Shown here: in pieces, positions 7,731-14,664 of the stretch
How positions within the stretch are numbered: the stretch's first letter is position 1
Layout of the letters: each line of letters opens with the position of its first letter
Assembly (NCBI GenBank): GCA_035499355.1
Contig: DATJYZ010000359.1
Coordinates: forward strand, 1-15,156
Origin: JAEUPI01 sp035499355
GTDB lineage: Bacteria; Pseudomonadota; Gammaproteobacteria; Burkholderiales; Burkholderiaceae_C
DNA: 15,156 nt
Direction: 5' to 3'
The notes under the pieces: model-generated
Told to the model about the DNA's origin: nothing
The model's input: the letters and a program-made list of their open reading frames with translations, nothing else
Databases searched by the model: none
Position numbers and translations under genes: made by a program

Positions 7731-8432
7731 TCAGCCCCCGAGCCTGACGATCGCCGTGACCAGCGCCGCGCACACCACCACGATCGCCAGCGCGCGCACG
7801 CGGGCCAGGCGGTCGTCGGCGCTGGCCGGCACCGCACCGTGCAGCAGCTTGTCACCGCCGACCATCGCTCCCACCAGGTTGTGCCCTTTGCGCCAGGTGT
7901 AGTAGGCGATGGCGCAGACGTGCAGGCCCACCAGCACGAGGATCAGAGCCACCCCGGGCCCTTTGTGCCAGGCGGTGGCGTTCAAGGCGGTGCCCGACGA
8001 CACGTAGCGGTTGAGCGGGCCGACATTGGCGATCTCGTCGTCGGCCACCAATCCGGTGGCCACTTGAACGGCGAGCATGACCAGCATCGCGAACACCGAC
8101 GCGCTGCCCAGCGGGTTGTGGCCGACGTGGAAGTAATCGCTGCTCAGCGGCTGGCCACGCAGATAGCGCAGCAGACTCGACGGGCCATAGGTAAAGCTCG
8201 CGAAGCGCGACCAGTGGCCGCCCACCAGCCCCCACACGATGCGGAACACGATCAGCGCGAAGATGCAGTAGCCGATGCGGAAGTGCCACGCCATCGCGGC
8301 GCCGCCGATCATGCCGGTGGTGAGCTGCGCCACCACCGCCAACGCCAGCAGCCAGTGGAACAGCCGCGTCGGCAGATCCCACACGCGCACCACGCTCGCA
8401 CCGCTGGGCGTGGGGGCGTGGTCGTCGCTCAT
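7731..8432 (-). CDS. Cytochrome b561-type membrane protein (di-heme)
   Basis: This 233-residue protein is a cytochrome b561 domain protein of the bacterial Ni/Fe-hydrogenase b-subunit type, likely to move electrons in the inner membrane. It begins with the signature VRVWDLPTRLFHWLLALAV. Candidate heme ligands are His26, His50 (MAWHFRIGY), His156 and His171, in four main membrane helices; a fifth hydrophobic segment ends the protein. The GHNPLGS loop after residue 104 is conserved in the family. It lies back to back with cytochrome c', a pairing seen in other proteobacteria, which suggests it exchanges electrons with that periplasmic protein. The GNAT gene follows six bases downstream. No hydrogenase genes are present. 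Confidence 0.92.
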   Translation of the reverse strand: MSDDHAPTPSGASVVRVWDLPTRLFHWLLALAVVAQLTTGMIGGAAMAWHFRIGYCIFALIVFRIVWGLVGGHWSRFASFTYGPSSLLRYLRGQPLSSDYFHVGHNPLGSASVFAMLVMLAVQVATGLVADDEIANVGPLNRYVSSGTALNATAWHKGPGVALILVLVGLHVCAIAYYTWRKGHNLVGAMVGGDKLLHGAVPASADDRLARVRALAIVVVCAALVTAIVRLGG

Positions 8433-8477
8433 GCGCTGGTGTGTCCGAGGCCCGCCGCAGTCCGGCCGACGGGTGCA

Positions 8478-8505
8478 ACGATAGCCGAAGCCGCTGCGCG
8501 AGCAA
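8478..8505 (-). promoter_or_regulatory. Possible sigma-70 promoter of the cytochrome b561 gene
   Basis: On the minus strand TTGCTC (8505-8500) and TATCGT (8483-8478) are separated by 16 bp, about 45 bases before the cytochrome b561 ATG. Both boxes are imperfect, so the call is tentative. Confidence 0.3.
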
Positions 8506-8522
8506 GCCCAAACCCGAGAAAC

Positions 8523-8555
8523 CCATCGGTGGATTCACCAATGGCCGGAATCCGG
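8523..8555. promoter_or_regulatory. Two adjacent inverted repeats between divergent cytochrome genes
   Basis: CCATCGGTG-GATT-CACCAATGG (8523-8544) is a nine-base inverted repeat with one mismatch. It is followed at once by CCGGA-A-TCCGG (8545-8555). They sit in the middle of the 214-bp region between the divergent cytochrome b561 and c' genes and could be an operator shared by both. They do not match the FNR or NorR consensus as I know them. The rest of 8433-8646 shows no gene. Confidence 0.4.
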
Positions 8556-8635
8556 GATTGGCAAGGCACGTACACTCGCCGTCCGCCGCGCCCACGGGGC
8601 CTCGGGCACTGTGTTGTTCAACCGAAACGCTCGCT

Positions 8636-8640
8636 GGAGG
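8636..8640 (+). promoter_or_regulatory. Strong Shine-Dalgarno deciding the cytochrome c' start
   Basis: GGAGG lies six bases before the ATG at 8647. This selects that start over an in-frame ATG at 8611 that would break the signal peptide. Confidence 0.85.
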
Positions 8641-8646
8641 AACTGC

Positions 8647-9117
8647 ATGAATCGTCTCGTCGTGACCGTGATTGCCGCTGGTGCCGCGCTGACCAGCCTG
8701 AGCGCCGCCGCGCAATTCCAGAAGCCCGAAGACGCCATCAAGTACAGGCAAAGCGCGCTGACGGTGATGGCCAACCACTTCGGGCGGGTGGGTGCGATGG
8801 CGCAAGGCCGCGTGCCTTTCGACGCCAAGGCAGCAGCCGACAACGCGGCGGTCGTCGTGATGATGTCCAAGCTGCCGTGGGTCGCCTTCGGCGAGGGCAC
8901 TGACAAGGGCCTGCCGACCCGCGCGAAGCCCGAGATCTGGAAGGATGCGGCCACCTTCAAGGACCGGCAGACCAAGATGATGGCCGAGGCCGAGAAATTC
9001 GAGGCCACCGTCAAGACCGGCAACCTCGACAACATCAAAGCCGCGGTCGGCGCACTGGGTGCAGCCTGCAAGGCCTGCCACGACGACTTCCGGGCCGAGA
9101 AGTACAGCGCGAACTGA
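8647..9117 (+). CDS. Cytochrome c' (periplasmic, NO/CO-binding c-type cytochrome)
   Basis: Cytochrome c' is a four-helix-bundle heme protein whose five-coordinate heme binds nitric oxide and CO; it is linked to NO tolerance. The 156-residue precursor has a signal peptide, MNRLVVTVIAAGAALTSLSAAA, cleaved near Ala22/Gln23, leaving a mature protein of about 134 residues, normal for the family. The single heme site CKACH is at residues 141-145, close to the C-terminus as is characteristic, followed by DDFRAEKY. The N-terminal helix QFQKPEDAIKYRQSALTVMANHFGRVGAM also fits the family. The gene diverges from the cytochrome b561 gene and converges on alaX, whose stop is 17 bp away. No denitrification genes are nearby. 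Confidence 0.95.
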   Translation: MNRLVVTVIAAGAALTSLSAAAQFQKPEDAIKYRQSALTVMANHFGRVGAMAQGRVPFDAKAAADNAAVVVMMSKLPWVAFGEGTDKGLPTRAKPEIWKDAATFKDRQTKMMAEAEKFEATVKTGNLDNIKAAVGALGAACKACHDDFRAEKYSAN

Positions 9118-9134
9118 CGGCGATGGTCGGCCCG

Positions 9135-9860
9135 TCAGCCTTCGGTGTGCTCGGCGTCGCCGAGCACGACCCTGCGGGTCTTGGCCGACTTCTTTTCGAT
9201 CTTCGTCACGACCACGGGGCCTATCTCTGCGGTGTTGGCGACGTGCGTGCCGCCGCACGGCTGTAGATCGACGCCGTCGACTTCCATCACCCGCACCCGC
9301 CCCTGGCCACGCGGCGGCTGCACGCTCATGCTGCGCACCAGGCCAGGGTTGGCGTCGAGTTCGGCCTCGGTGATCCAGCGGTGCGACACCGCATGCCCCT
9401 CGGCGACCAGGCGCGCGAGGCCCTGCGTCAGCGCCTCCTTGTCGAGCGGCTCGGTCATGTGGAAGTCCAGCCGCGCGTAGCCGGTCGTGATCGAGCAGCC
9501 GTCCACCGGGTGCGGCACCAGTGCACACAGCAGGTGCGTCGCGGTGTGGAAGCGCATGTGGCGATGCCGACGCTGCCAGTCGATGCGCGCGGTCACCGTG
9601 GTGCCGACGTGCAGGTTCGACAGGTCCGTGTCGGGCGCCGGCAGGTGCACGATCTCGCCCGGTTGCGCGCCCTTGCGCGTGTCGACGATGCGCAGCTCGC
9701 GGCCATCAGCCAGGCGCAGCATGCCGGCGTCGCCGGCCTGGCCACCGCCCTGCGGGTAGAACACCGTGCGATCGAGCCGGATGCCCGCGGCGTCGACCGC
9801 CGTGATGCGGGCCTCGCATTCGCGCAGGGTGGCGTCTTCGCGGAACAGTTCTTCGGTCAT
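9135..9860 (-). CDS. AlaX-type alanyl-tRNA editing protein
   Basis: AlaX proteins are free-standing relatives of the alanyl-tRNA synthetase editing domain; they hydrolyse Ser-tRNA(Ala) and sometimes Gly-tRNA(Ala). The 241-residue size and the glycine-rich FYPQGGGQAGD motif (residues 34-44) place it in the AlaX-M class. The zinc site is complete: HTATH with His105 and His109, and CGGTH with Cys202 and His206. The typical ATG at 9860 lies 22 bp after the VOC gene, so it is probably the last gene of the leftward operon. A weak GAG precedes the start. Its company with a Ser/Thr dehydratase and a transporter suggests a link to serine or alanine handling, which is inference. Confidence 0.93.
   Translation of the reverse strand: MTEELFREDATLRECEARITAVDAAGIRLDRTVFYPQGGGQAGDAGMLRLADGRELRIVDTRKGAQPGEIVHLPAPDTDLSNLHVGTTVTARIDWQRRHRHMRFHTATHLLCALVPHPVDGCSITTGYARLDFHMTEPLDKEALTQGLARLVAEGHAVSHRWITEAELDANPGLVRSMSVQPPRGQGRVRVMEVDGVDLQPCGGTHVANTAEIGPVVVTKIEKKSAKTRRVVLGDAEHTEG
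9147..9180. repeat. Two tandem perfect hairpins overlapping the alaX 3' end
   Basis: GTGCTCGGC-GTC-GCCGAGCAC (9147-9167, nine-base stem) is followed directly by GACCC-TGC-GGGTC (9168-9180). They lie inside the last codons of alaX and begin about 30 bases after the cytochrome c' stop. They could terminate or protect the cytochrome c' transcript. No clean T-run follows immediately, though a T-rich stretch occurs near 9190. Confidence 0.4.
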
Positions 9861-9882
9861 CGGGGTCTCGTGGGCAGTGCGG

Positions 9883-10551
9883 TCACGTCCAGGCGTCGAG
9901 CATCACCGCGCCGCGCGACGTGTCGAAGGTGGCGCTCAGGGCCGGCTCGCGCGGTACCCGCCCGGTGCTCTGCACGGCGGGCAACTTCAGCACGCCGACG
10001 GCCTGCGCCGGCAGACCCCGCAGTGTCAGCGCGCGCAGCGCCACCGTCGACGGCGGCAGGCGCTGGCACGGATGAGCGCCTTGCCATTCGATCAGGGTCG
10101 GCAACGCGCCACCGCATGCCATGGCGCCATCGTCGCGCACGGTGATGCGCCACTTCAGAAGCCCGGCCGGCGTGTCGCGCTGCGCGGCCACCAGGTCGCC
10201 CGGGTTGAGCCCGCAGTTGACGAGGCCCCAGCGCACCATCTCGATCAGCGTCGTGCGCGCCACGGCGTGCACCAGCCGCGGCACTTCGCGCACGGCGGCA
10301 CGCAATGCCGGGTCGTCCATCGCGAACCAGCGCGGCCGCGCCGGCGGCGGCGCGTCGGGGTCGATCGCGAGGGTCTCGAGGTAGCTGTCGGGAAAGCGCT
10401 CGCTGCCGATCGCCAGCAGGCGGTTGTGCGTGCCCATCAACGCGTGGCGCCCGCCCGTCACGGGCTGGGCACCGAGCGTGGCCTCGCACCACTGCGCACC
10501 TTGCTCGAGGTTGTCGGCGACGATGACGAGGTGGTCGACGCGGGCGTTCAT
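9883..10551 (-). CDS. VOC-superfamily glyoxalase-like domain protein
   Basis: The 222-residue product begins with MNARVDHLVIVADNLEQGAQWCEATLGAQPVTGGRH, the typical first beta-alpha-beta unit of the glyoxalase-like family (Glyoxalase_3 type) of the vicinal-oxygen-chelate superfamily. It continues with MGTHNRLLAIG and SYLETLAIDP, where Glu probably helps bind metal; His7 is another likely ligand. Members are mostly uncharacterised, and the reaction is unknown. The ATG at 10551 is chosen because the conserved domain starts immediately after it; the upstream extension to 10704 is low-complexity and overlaps phzF. It lies 10 bp after phzF and 22 bp before alaX, so co-transcription is likely. Confidence 0.85.
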   Translation of the reverse strand: MNARVDHLVIVADNLEQGAQWCEATLGAQPVTGGRHALMGTHNRLLAIGSERFPDSYLETLAIDPDAPPPARPRWFAMDDPALRAAVREVPRLVHAVARTTLIEMVRWGLVNCGLNPGDLVAAQRDTPAGLLKWRITVRDDGAMACGGALPTLIEWQGAHPCQRLPPSTVALRALTLRGLPAQAVGVLKLPAVQSTGRVPREPALSATFDTSRGAVMLDAWT

Positions 10552-10561
10552 GGAGCGGCGT

Positions 10562-11404
10562 TCACAGCGCCACTGTACCGGTGACCACCGCGCAGACGTC
10601 GCCGCCGATCCACAGGTCGGCACCGACCTTGTCGACGTGCACGCGGCCGGCGCGCTGCAGCGCCGCGCCCTGTGCGGCCACATAGTGCTCGCCGGCGACG
10701 CCACCGGCGATCAGCCATTGCGCGAGGCTGGCGTTGAGGCTGCCGGTGACCGGGTCTTCGTAGCCCGACGCCTCGCCGATCAGCGCACGCACTTCGAACT
10801 GGGCATCGCTGCCGCCGGCCGCGTGCGGCGCGACCACGCCGAGCTTGATGCCGCGCAGCTGCGCGTAGTCGGGCTTCAGCTGCAGCACCCGCTGCGCCGA
10901 CGCCAGGCGCACCGCGCACCAGCCGGGGCCGTTGTCGACCCATTGGTGGTCGAGCACCTCGCCGTCGGCCAGCCCGAGGCCGCGCGCGATGCGGGCCACC
11001 AGGGCCGGCTCCAGCGGCCCGCTGCGCATCAGCGGCGGTGCGGCGAACGCCAACCGCGCGCCATGGCGGCGGACGCGCACGAGGCCGACGCCGCACTGCT
11101 GGACGACCTCGTTGTCGCCACGCGGCCGGCCGCCACCACTGAGCCAGGCGTGGCAGCTGCCGAGCGTGGGATGCCCCGCGAACGGCAACTCGCGCTGCGG
11201 CGTGAAGATGCGCACCCGGTAGTCGGCCGCCGCGTCGGTCGGCGGCAGCAGGAACGTCGTCTCGGACAGGTTGGTCCAGCGCGCGAACGCGGCCATCTCG
11301 GCATCGCCGAGGCCCGTGCCGTCGTGCACCACCGCCAGCGGATTGCCGAGCAGCGGCACCGCGGTGAAGACGTCGAGCTGCGAAAAGCGGCGCGGCTGCG
11401 GCAC
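10562..11404 (-). CDS. PhzF-family isomerase/epimerase-like protein
   Basis: The 280-residue product belongs to the PhzF family, which shares the diaminopimelate-epimerase fold. It opens with the family signature FSQLDVFTAVPLLGNPLAVV. Glu48 in NLSETTFLLPP matches the catalytic glutamate of PhzF. Other hallmarks are RIFTPQRELPFAGHPTLGS (residues 65-83) and GYEDPVTGSLNASLA. No phenazine genes are present, so the true substrate is unknown. The start is GTG at 11404-11402, touching the TGA of the dehydratase gene with no base between (TGAGTG); GGGAG upstream within the previous gene serves as ribosome binding site. This indicates tight translational coupling. Confidence 0.92.
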   Translation of the reverse strand: MPQPRRFSQLDVFTAVPLLGNPLAVVHDGTGLGDAEMAAFARWTNLSETTFLLPPTDAAADYRVRIFTPQRELPFAGHPTLGSCHAWLSGGGRPRGDNEVVQQCGVGLVRVRRHGARLAFAAPPLMRSGPLEPALVARIARGLGLADGEVLDHQWVDNGPGWCAVRLASAQRVLQLKPDYAQLRGIKLGVVAPHAAGGSDAQFEVRALIGEASGYEDPVTGSLNASLAQWLIAGGVAGEHYVAAQGAALQRAGRVHVDKVGADLWIGGDVCAVVTGTVAL

Positions 11405-12367
11405 TCAGGGCTCCCGATCCAGGACGCGGGCATAGACGTCGCAGTCGACGTTGCCACCGCTCAAGACCACCGCAACGCGGCGGCCGCGCAGCCGCGGCAG
11501 CTGCATCGCCGCCGCCAGCGCCGCGGCGCCGGCACCTTCGGCGACCTGGTGCGTGCACTCGAAGAGCAGGCGCATCGCCGCGGCGACGTCGCCATCGCTG
11601 ACGCTCACCACCTGCGACAGGCCGCGCTGCAGGATCGGCAGCGCAGCCTCTTCGGCGATGCGACACGCCATGCCGTCCGCGAGCTGGGTGGTCACGTCGT
11701 GCGCGACCACGTGGCCAGCGCGCAGCGAGAGCGCGTAGGTCGGCGCGCCGTCTGAGACGACGCCGATGATCTCGGTATCGAGCTGCAGTGCATCGCGCGC
11801 CGCGATCAGTCCGCAGGCGCCGGAGCCGAGGCCGATCGGCACCAGCACGGCGTCGAGGCGAGGCACAGCCTCGAACAGCTCGAGCGCGTAGCTCGCCACG
11901 CCGGCCACCAGGTCGGCATGGAACGAGGGCACCATGTGCCAGCCGTGGCGTGCCGCCAGTGCCTGCGCGTGCTCGCGCGCCGCCTGGAAGTCGTCGCCGT
12001 GCTCGACCAGCGTCGCGCCGAGCGCGCGCATCGCCGCATTCTTCTCGCGGCTGTTGCCGTGCGGCACGACGATGGTCACCGGCAGGCCATGCGCACGCGC
12101 CGCCAGCGCGATCGACTGACCGTGGTTGCCGCGGGTGGCCGCGATCACACCGCTGGGGCGTGGCACGTGCGCCAGCAGCCGATCGAAGTAGACGATGCCG
12201 CCGCGCACCTTGAAGGCGCCCACCGGCGTGTGGTTCTCGTGCTTGACCCACAGCTGCAGGCCACTGCGCTCGCGCAGCAGTGGCCAGGGATGCTGCGGCG
12301 TCGGCGCGACGTGCGCACGCACCAGTGCGGCGGCATCGCGCAGGTCGGCCAGCGTCGGTGTGCTCAC
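11405..12367 (-). CDS. Threonine/serine dehydratase-like PLP enzyme
   Basis: This fold-type II PLP enzyme probably deaminates threonine or serine to the 2-oxo acid. The 320-residue product has the PLP-lysine motif GAFKVRGG (Lys53), ATRGNHGQS (residues 77-85), the phosphate-binding loop GLGSGACG (179-186) and SGGNVD (303-308). It lacks the C-terminal ACT regulatory domain, so it fits the catabolic-type or hydroxy-amino-acid dehydratase group rather than biosynthetic IlvA of about 500 residues. The start codon is GTG at 12367, with GGAGG six bases upstream. It lies 55 bp after the aminotransferase gene. Serine racemase or hydroxyectoine-pathway EutB-like enzymes are close relatives and cannot be excluded. 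Confidence 0.9.
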   Translation of the reverse strand: MSTPTLADLRDAAALVRAHVAPTPQHPWPLLRERSGLQLWVKHENHTPVGAFKVRGGIVYFDRLLAHVPRPSGVIAATRGNHGQSIALAARAHGLPVTIVVPHGNSREKNAAMRALGATLVEHGDDFQAAREHAQALAARHGWHMVPSFHADLVAGVASYALELFEAVPRLDAVLVPIGLGSGACGLIAARDALQLDTEIIGVVSDGAPTYALSLRAGHVVAHDVTTQLADGMACRIAEEAALPILQRGLSQVVSVSDGDVAAAMRLLFECTHQVAEGAGAAALAAAMQLPRLRGRRVAVVLSGGNVDCDVYARVLDREP

Positions 12368-12394
12368 TGGACCCTCCGCACAACGTGCTCCGGG

Positions 12395-12426
12395 ATGAGC
12401 GCTTGGGAGCGGCTCGGCGCGCTCAT
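12395..12426 (-). terminator. Stem-loop at the aminotransferase stop codon (possible attenuator)
   Basis: ATGAGCGC (12395-12402) and GCGCTCAT (12419-12426) form a perfect eight-base inverted repeat with a 16-base loop, including the aminotransferase stop codon. No T-run follows on the minus strand. It occupies the only sizable gap inside the cluster and may reduce read-through to the dehydratase gene; this is inference. Confidence 0.35.
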
Positions 12427-13622
12427 GCGGCGGCGGTGCTCAGTGCTTCGTGCAGCACGCGGCCCAGTGCGGCCACGCCGGTCTCGATCTCCGCCGGACT
12501 CAGCGTGACGAAACTCAGGCGCATGGCGCGCGGATCGGGTGCCTGCGCATAGAACGGCGCGCCGGGCACGAACGCGACGCCGGCCGCCACCGCGGGCTCG
12601 AGCAGCGCCATCGCATCGAGGCCCTCGGGCAGACGCAGCCAGAAGAACATGCCGCCGCGCGGTGCGCGCCAGATCGTGCCCTCGGGCATGTGGCCGTGTA
12701 GCGCCGACGCCATCGCGTCGCGCTGCGCGCGGTAGCGCGCGCGGATCGTCGGCACGTGCTGCTCGAGGAAGCCGTCGCGCACGATCTCGTGCACCACGCG
12801 CTGGTTGAAGCCCGGGGTGTGCAGATCCGACGCCTGCTTGGCCTGCAGCAGCTTCGGCATCAGCGCCGCAGGGGCGACCATGTAGCCGAGGCGGAAGCCC
12901 GGGGTCAGCACCTTCGAGAACGAGCCGAGATAGACGCAGCCCTCGGGCCACCACGAGGCCAGCGCCGGCGGCGGCGGCTCGTCGAACCAGAGGTCGCCGT
13001 ACGGGTTGTCTTCGACCAGCGGCACGCCCGCCTCGCGCGCTGCCTGCACCAGCGCCTCGCGACGCTCGAGCGGGATCACGCGGCCGGTCGGGTTCTGGAA
13101 GTTGGGCAGCAGGTAGGCGAACCGCGCGCGCGCCGCGCGCTGCGGCAGCGTGCGGAACGACTGCGGCAGCGGACCGTCGTCGTCACCGTCGAGCGAGGCG
13201 AAGGTCGGCTCGTAGGTCGAGAACGCCTGCAACGCGCCCAGATAGGTCGGCGTTTCCACCGCCACCGGCGCGCCCGCGTCGACCAGCACCTTGCCGGCGA
13301 GGTCGAGCCCTTGCTGCGAGCCGGTGGTGATCAACACTTGGTCGGGGCGCACCGCCAGGCCCTGGGTCCGCTTCAGCTGCGTCGCCACCCATTCGCGCAG
13401 CGGCGCAAAACCCTCGCTGGCGGCGTACTGCAACGCCTCGCGCGGCGTGTCGGTCAGCACCTTGTCGCAGGCGGCGGCGATGGCCTGGACCGGAAACGTG
13501 TCGGCCGACGGCAGGCCGCCGGCCATGGACAGCACACCGGGACGCTCGGTGAGCTTGAGGATCTCGCGGATGATCGATGGGTTCATGCGCGCACTGCGGC
13601 GCGCCAGTTGCCAGGCACTCAT
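12423..13622 (-). CDS. Class I PLP-dependent aminotransferase (2-aminoadipate/aromatic aminotransferase-like)
   Basis: The 399-residue protein is a fold-type I aminotransferase resembling the LysN/kynurenine-aminotransferase-like group that is also fused in MocR regulators. It begins MSAWQLARRSARMNPSIIREILKL. Visible features are the substrate-loop MAGGLPSADTFP, TTGSQQGLDL (residues 99-108), NFQNPTG (Asn177), EDNPYGD with Asp205 and Tyr208, the PLP lysine Lys237 in GSFSKVLTPGFRLGY, and Arg368 in MRLSF for the substrate carboxylate. All key residues are present. The ATG at 13622 overlaps the transporter stop codon by four bases (ATGA), with GAGGA upstream, so translation is coupled. The longer reading frame to 14027 is a shadow of the transporter. 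The amino donor is not known. Confidence 0.93.
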   Translation of the reverse strand: MSAWQLARRSARMNPSIIREILKLTERPGVLSMAGGLPSADTFPVQAIAAACDKVLTDTPREALQYAASEGFAPLREWVATQLKRTQGLAVRPDQVLITTGSQQGLDLAGKVLVDAGAPVAVETPTYLGALQAFSTYEPTFASLDGDDDGPLPQSFRTLPQRAARARFAYLLPNFQNPTGRVIPLERREALVQAAREAGVPLVEDNPYGDLWFDEPPPPALASWWPEGCVYLGSFSKVLTPGFRLGYMVAPAALMPKLLQAKQASDLHTPGFNQRVVHEIVRDGFLEQHVPTIRARYRAQRDAMASALHGHMPEGTIWRAPRGGMFFWLRLPEGLDAMALLEPAVAAGVAFVPGAPFYAQAPDPRAMRLSFVTLSPAEIETGVAALGRVLHEALSTAAA

Positions 13623-14593
13623 GGTTTGGAACTTCCTCGCGCCGGGGCCAGCGACGCCGCAGATGATGATGCAACGCGACGCGATGCGAACACCACGCCC
13701 ATCACGGCCAGCAGGAACACACAGGTCGCAGCGTCGACCGCTTCGCCGAGGATCGGCAACGCGGCCACGATCGACAGGAACGGCTGCAGCAGCTGCACCT
13801 GGCTGACGCGGACGGTGCCGCCGAGCGCGAGCGCGCGGTACCAGGCGAAAAAGCCGAGCCACATCGAGAACAGCGCGACGTAAGCGAATCCAAGCCAGGA
13901 TGCCGGCTGCACCGGCGTCGCGGGCCAGGTCCACACGGTGGCGGGCAGCGTGACCGGCAGTGCCAGCACCAGCACCCACGAGATGACGTGCTCGGGGCGC
14001 ATCGTGGCCGACAGCTTGGCACCCCACACGTAGCCGAGCGCGCCGAGCAGCAGCGCCATCGCGAGCAGGGCATCAGCCAGCTGCAGCGCGGCGCCACCGC
14101 GCCACCAGGCAAACGCAACCACCAGCAGGCAGCCGACACCCGCGAATGCCCAGAACAGCTGGCGCTGCGGCTGACCCAGCAGCCAGGCTCCGAGTGCCGC
14201 GGTCACGAGCGGCAGGATGCCGGTGACCACCGAGGCGTGGATGGCATCGACCCGCACCACCGCCAGGCCCATGAAGAGCGGAAAGCCGAACACGACACCG
14301 ACCGCGGTCAGCGCGAGCACGCGCCACTGCGCCGCGCTCGGTCGCGGCGCGCGCACCGCCAGCAGGTACAGCGCCGCCAGGGCACCGGCGAACGCCGCGC
14401 GCCCGGAGGCCACGAACCAAGGCGACAGCTGCGGCGCCGCGAGGCTGCCGCTGGCCAGCCGGGTCATCGGGATCGTCAACGCGAACAGGGCGACCCCGAG
14501 CAACCCCAGCGCGTAGCCACGCCGCTGCACCTGCTGCGCATCGGCGTGCTGGGCGACCTGGGCGTGTGCGCGGGCGGCGGCGGCGCTGGTCAT
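13619..14593 (-). CDS. EamA/DMT-family transporter
   Basis: The 324-residue product is an inner-membrane protein of the drug/metabolite transporter superfamily with two EamA domains and about ten hydrophobic helices. Many EamA members export amino acids or related metabolites. After a 30-residue Ala/Gln-rich cytoplasmic tail, the first repeat starts at ALGLLGVALFALTIPMTRLA. The second repeat begins around LADALLAMALLLGALGYVWGAKLS and ends with the conserved LLQPFLSIVAALPILGEAV segment. The ATG at 14593 is preferred; an in-frame GTG at 14611 would add six residues and neither has a clear Shine-Dalgarno. It is the first gene of the leftward operon and diverges from the MocR regulator, which probably controls it. 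The cargo is unknown. Confidence 0.92.
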   Translation of the reverse strand: MTSAAAARAHAQVAQHADAQQVQRRGYALGLLGVALFALTIPMTRLASGSLAAPQLSPWFVASGRAAFAGALAALYLLAVRAPRPSAAQWRVLALTAVGVVFGFPLFMGLAVVRVDAIHASVVTGILPLVTAALGAWLLGQPQRQLFWAFAGVGCLLVVAFAWWRGGAALQLADALLAMALLLGALGYVWGAKLSATMRPEHVISWVLVLALPVTLPATVWTWPATPVQPASWLGFAYVALFSMWLGFFAWYRALALGGTVRVSQVQLLQPFLSIVAALPILGEAVDAATCVFLLAVMGVVFASRRVASSSAASLAPARGSSKP

Positions 14594-14616
14594 CGGGCGC
14601 AGTCTAGGCACAACAC

Positions 14617-14664
14617 CGGTACAGACTCAGTACACTTGGCGGCACAGATCGGACATCTGTACTG
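14617..14664. promoter_or_regulatory. Candidate MocR operator with three GTACA half-sites
   Basis: The divergent promoter region has CGGTACAGACT (14617-14627) and CAGTACACT (14628-14636), which are direct repeats 11 bp apart, about one helical turn. An inverted copy, ATCTGTACTG (14655-14664), gives a perfect seven-base inverted repeat GTACAGA/TCTGTAC with the first. Two direct sites plus one inverted site is an arrangement reported for MocR regulators. The last half-site abuts the regulator ATG, which would allow autoregulation. No clear -35/-10 pair was found on either strand. Confidence 0.55.

Noticed and set aside
8558..8576. TTGGCA and TACACT as a sigma-70 promoter for cytochrome c'
   Set aside because: The spacing is only 7 bp, and the sequence does not fit sigma-54 spacing either.
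10562..11404. Phenazine biosynthesis assignment for the PhzF-like gene
   Set aside because: None of the other phenazine genes is nearby; the family is widespread with other or unknown roles.
11405..12367. Hydroxyectoine dehydratase EutB or serine racemase identity
   Set aside because: The motifs are shared by the whole fold-type II group, and no ectoine-degradation neighbours are visible, so only the broader call is supported.
12756..13883. Plus-strand frame of 375 codons opposite the aminotransferase
   Set aside because: Antisense shadow rich in Arg, Gln and His; the minus-strand gene has complete catalytic motifs.
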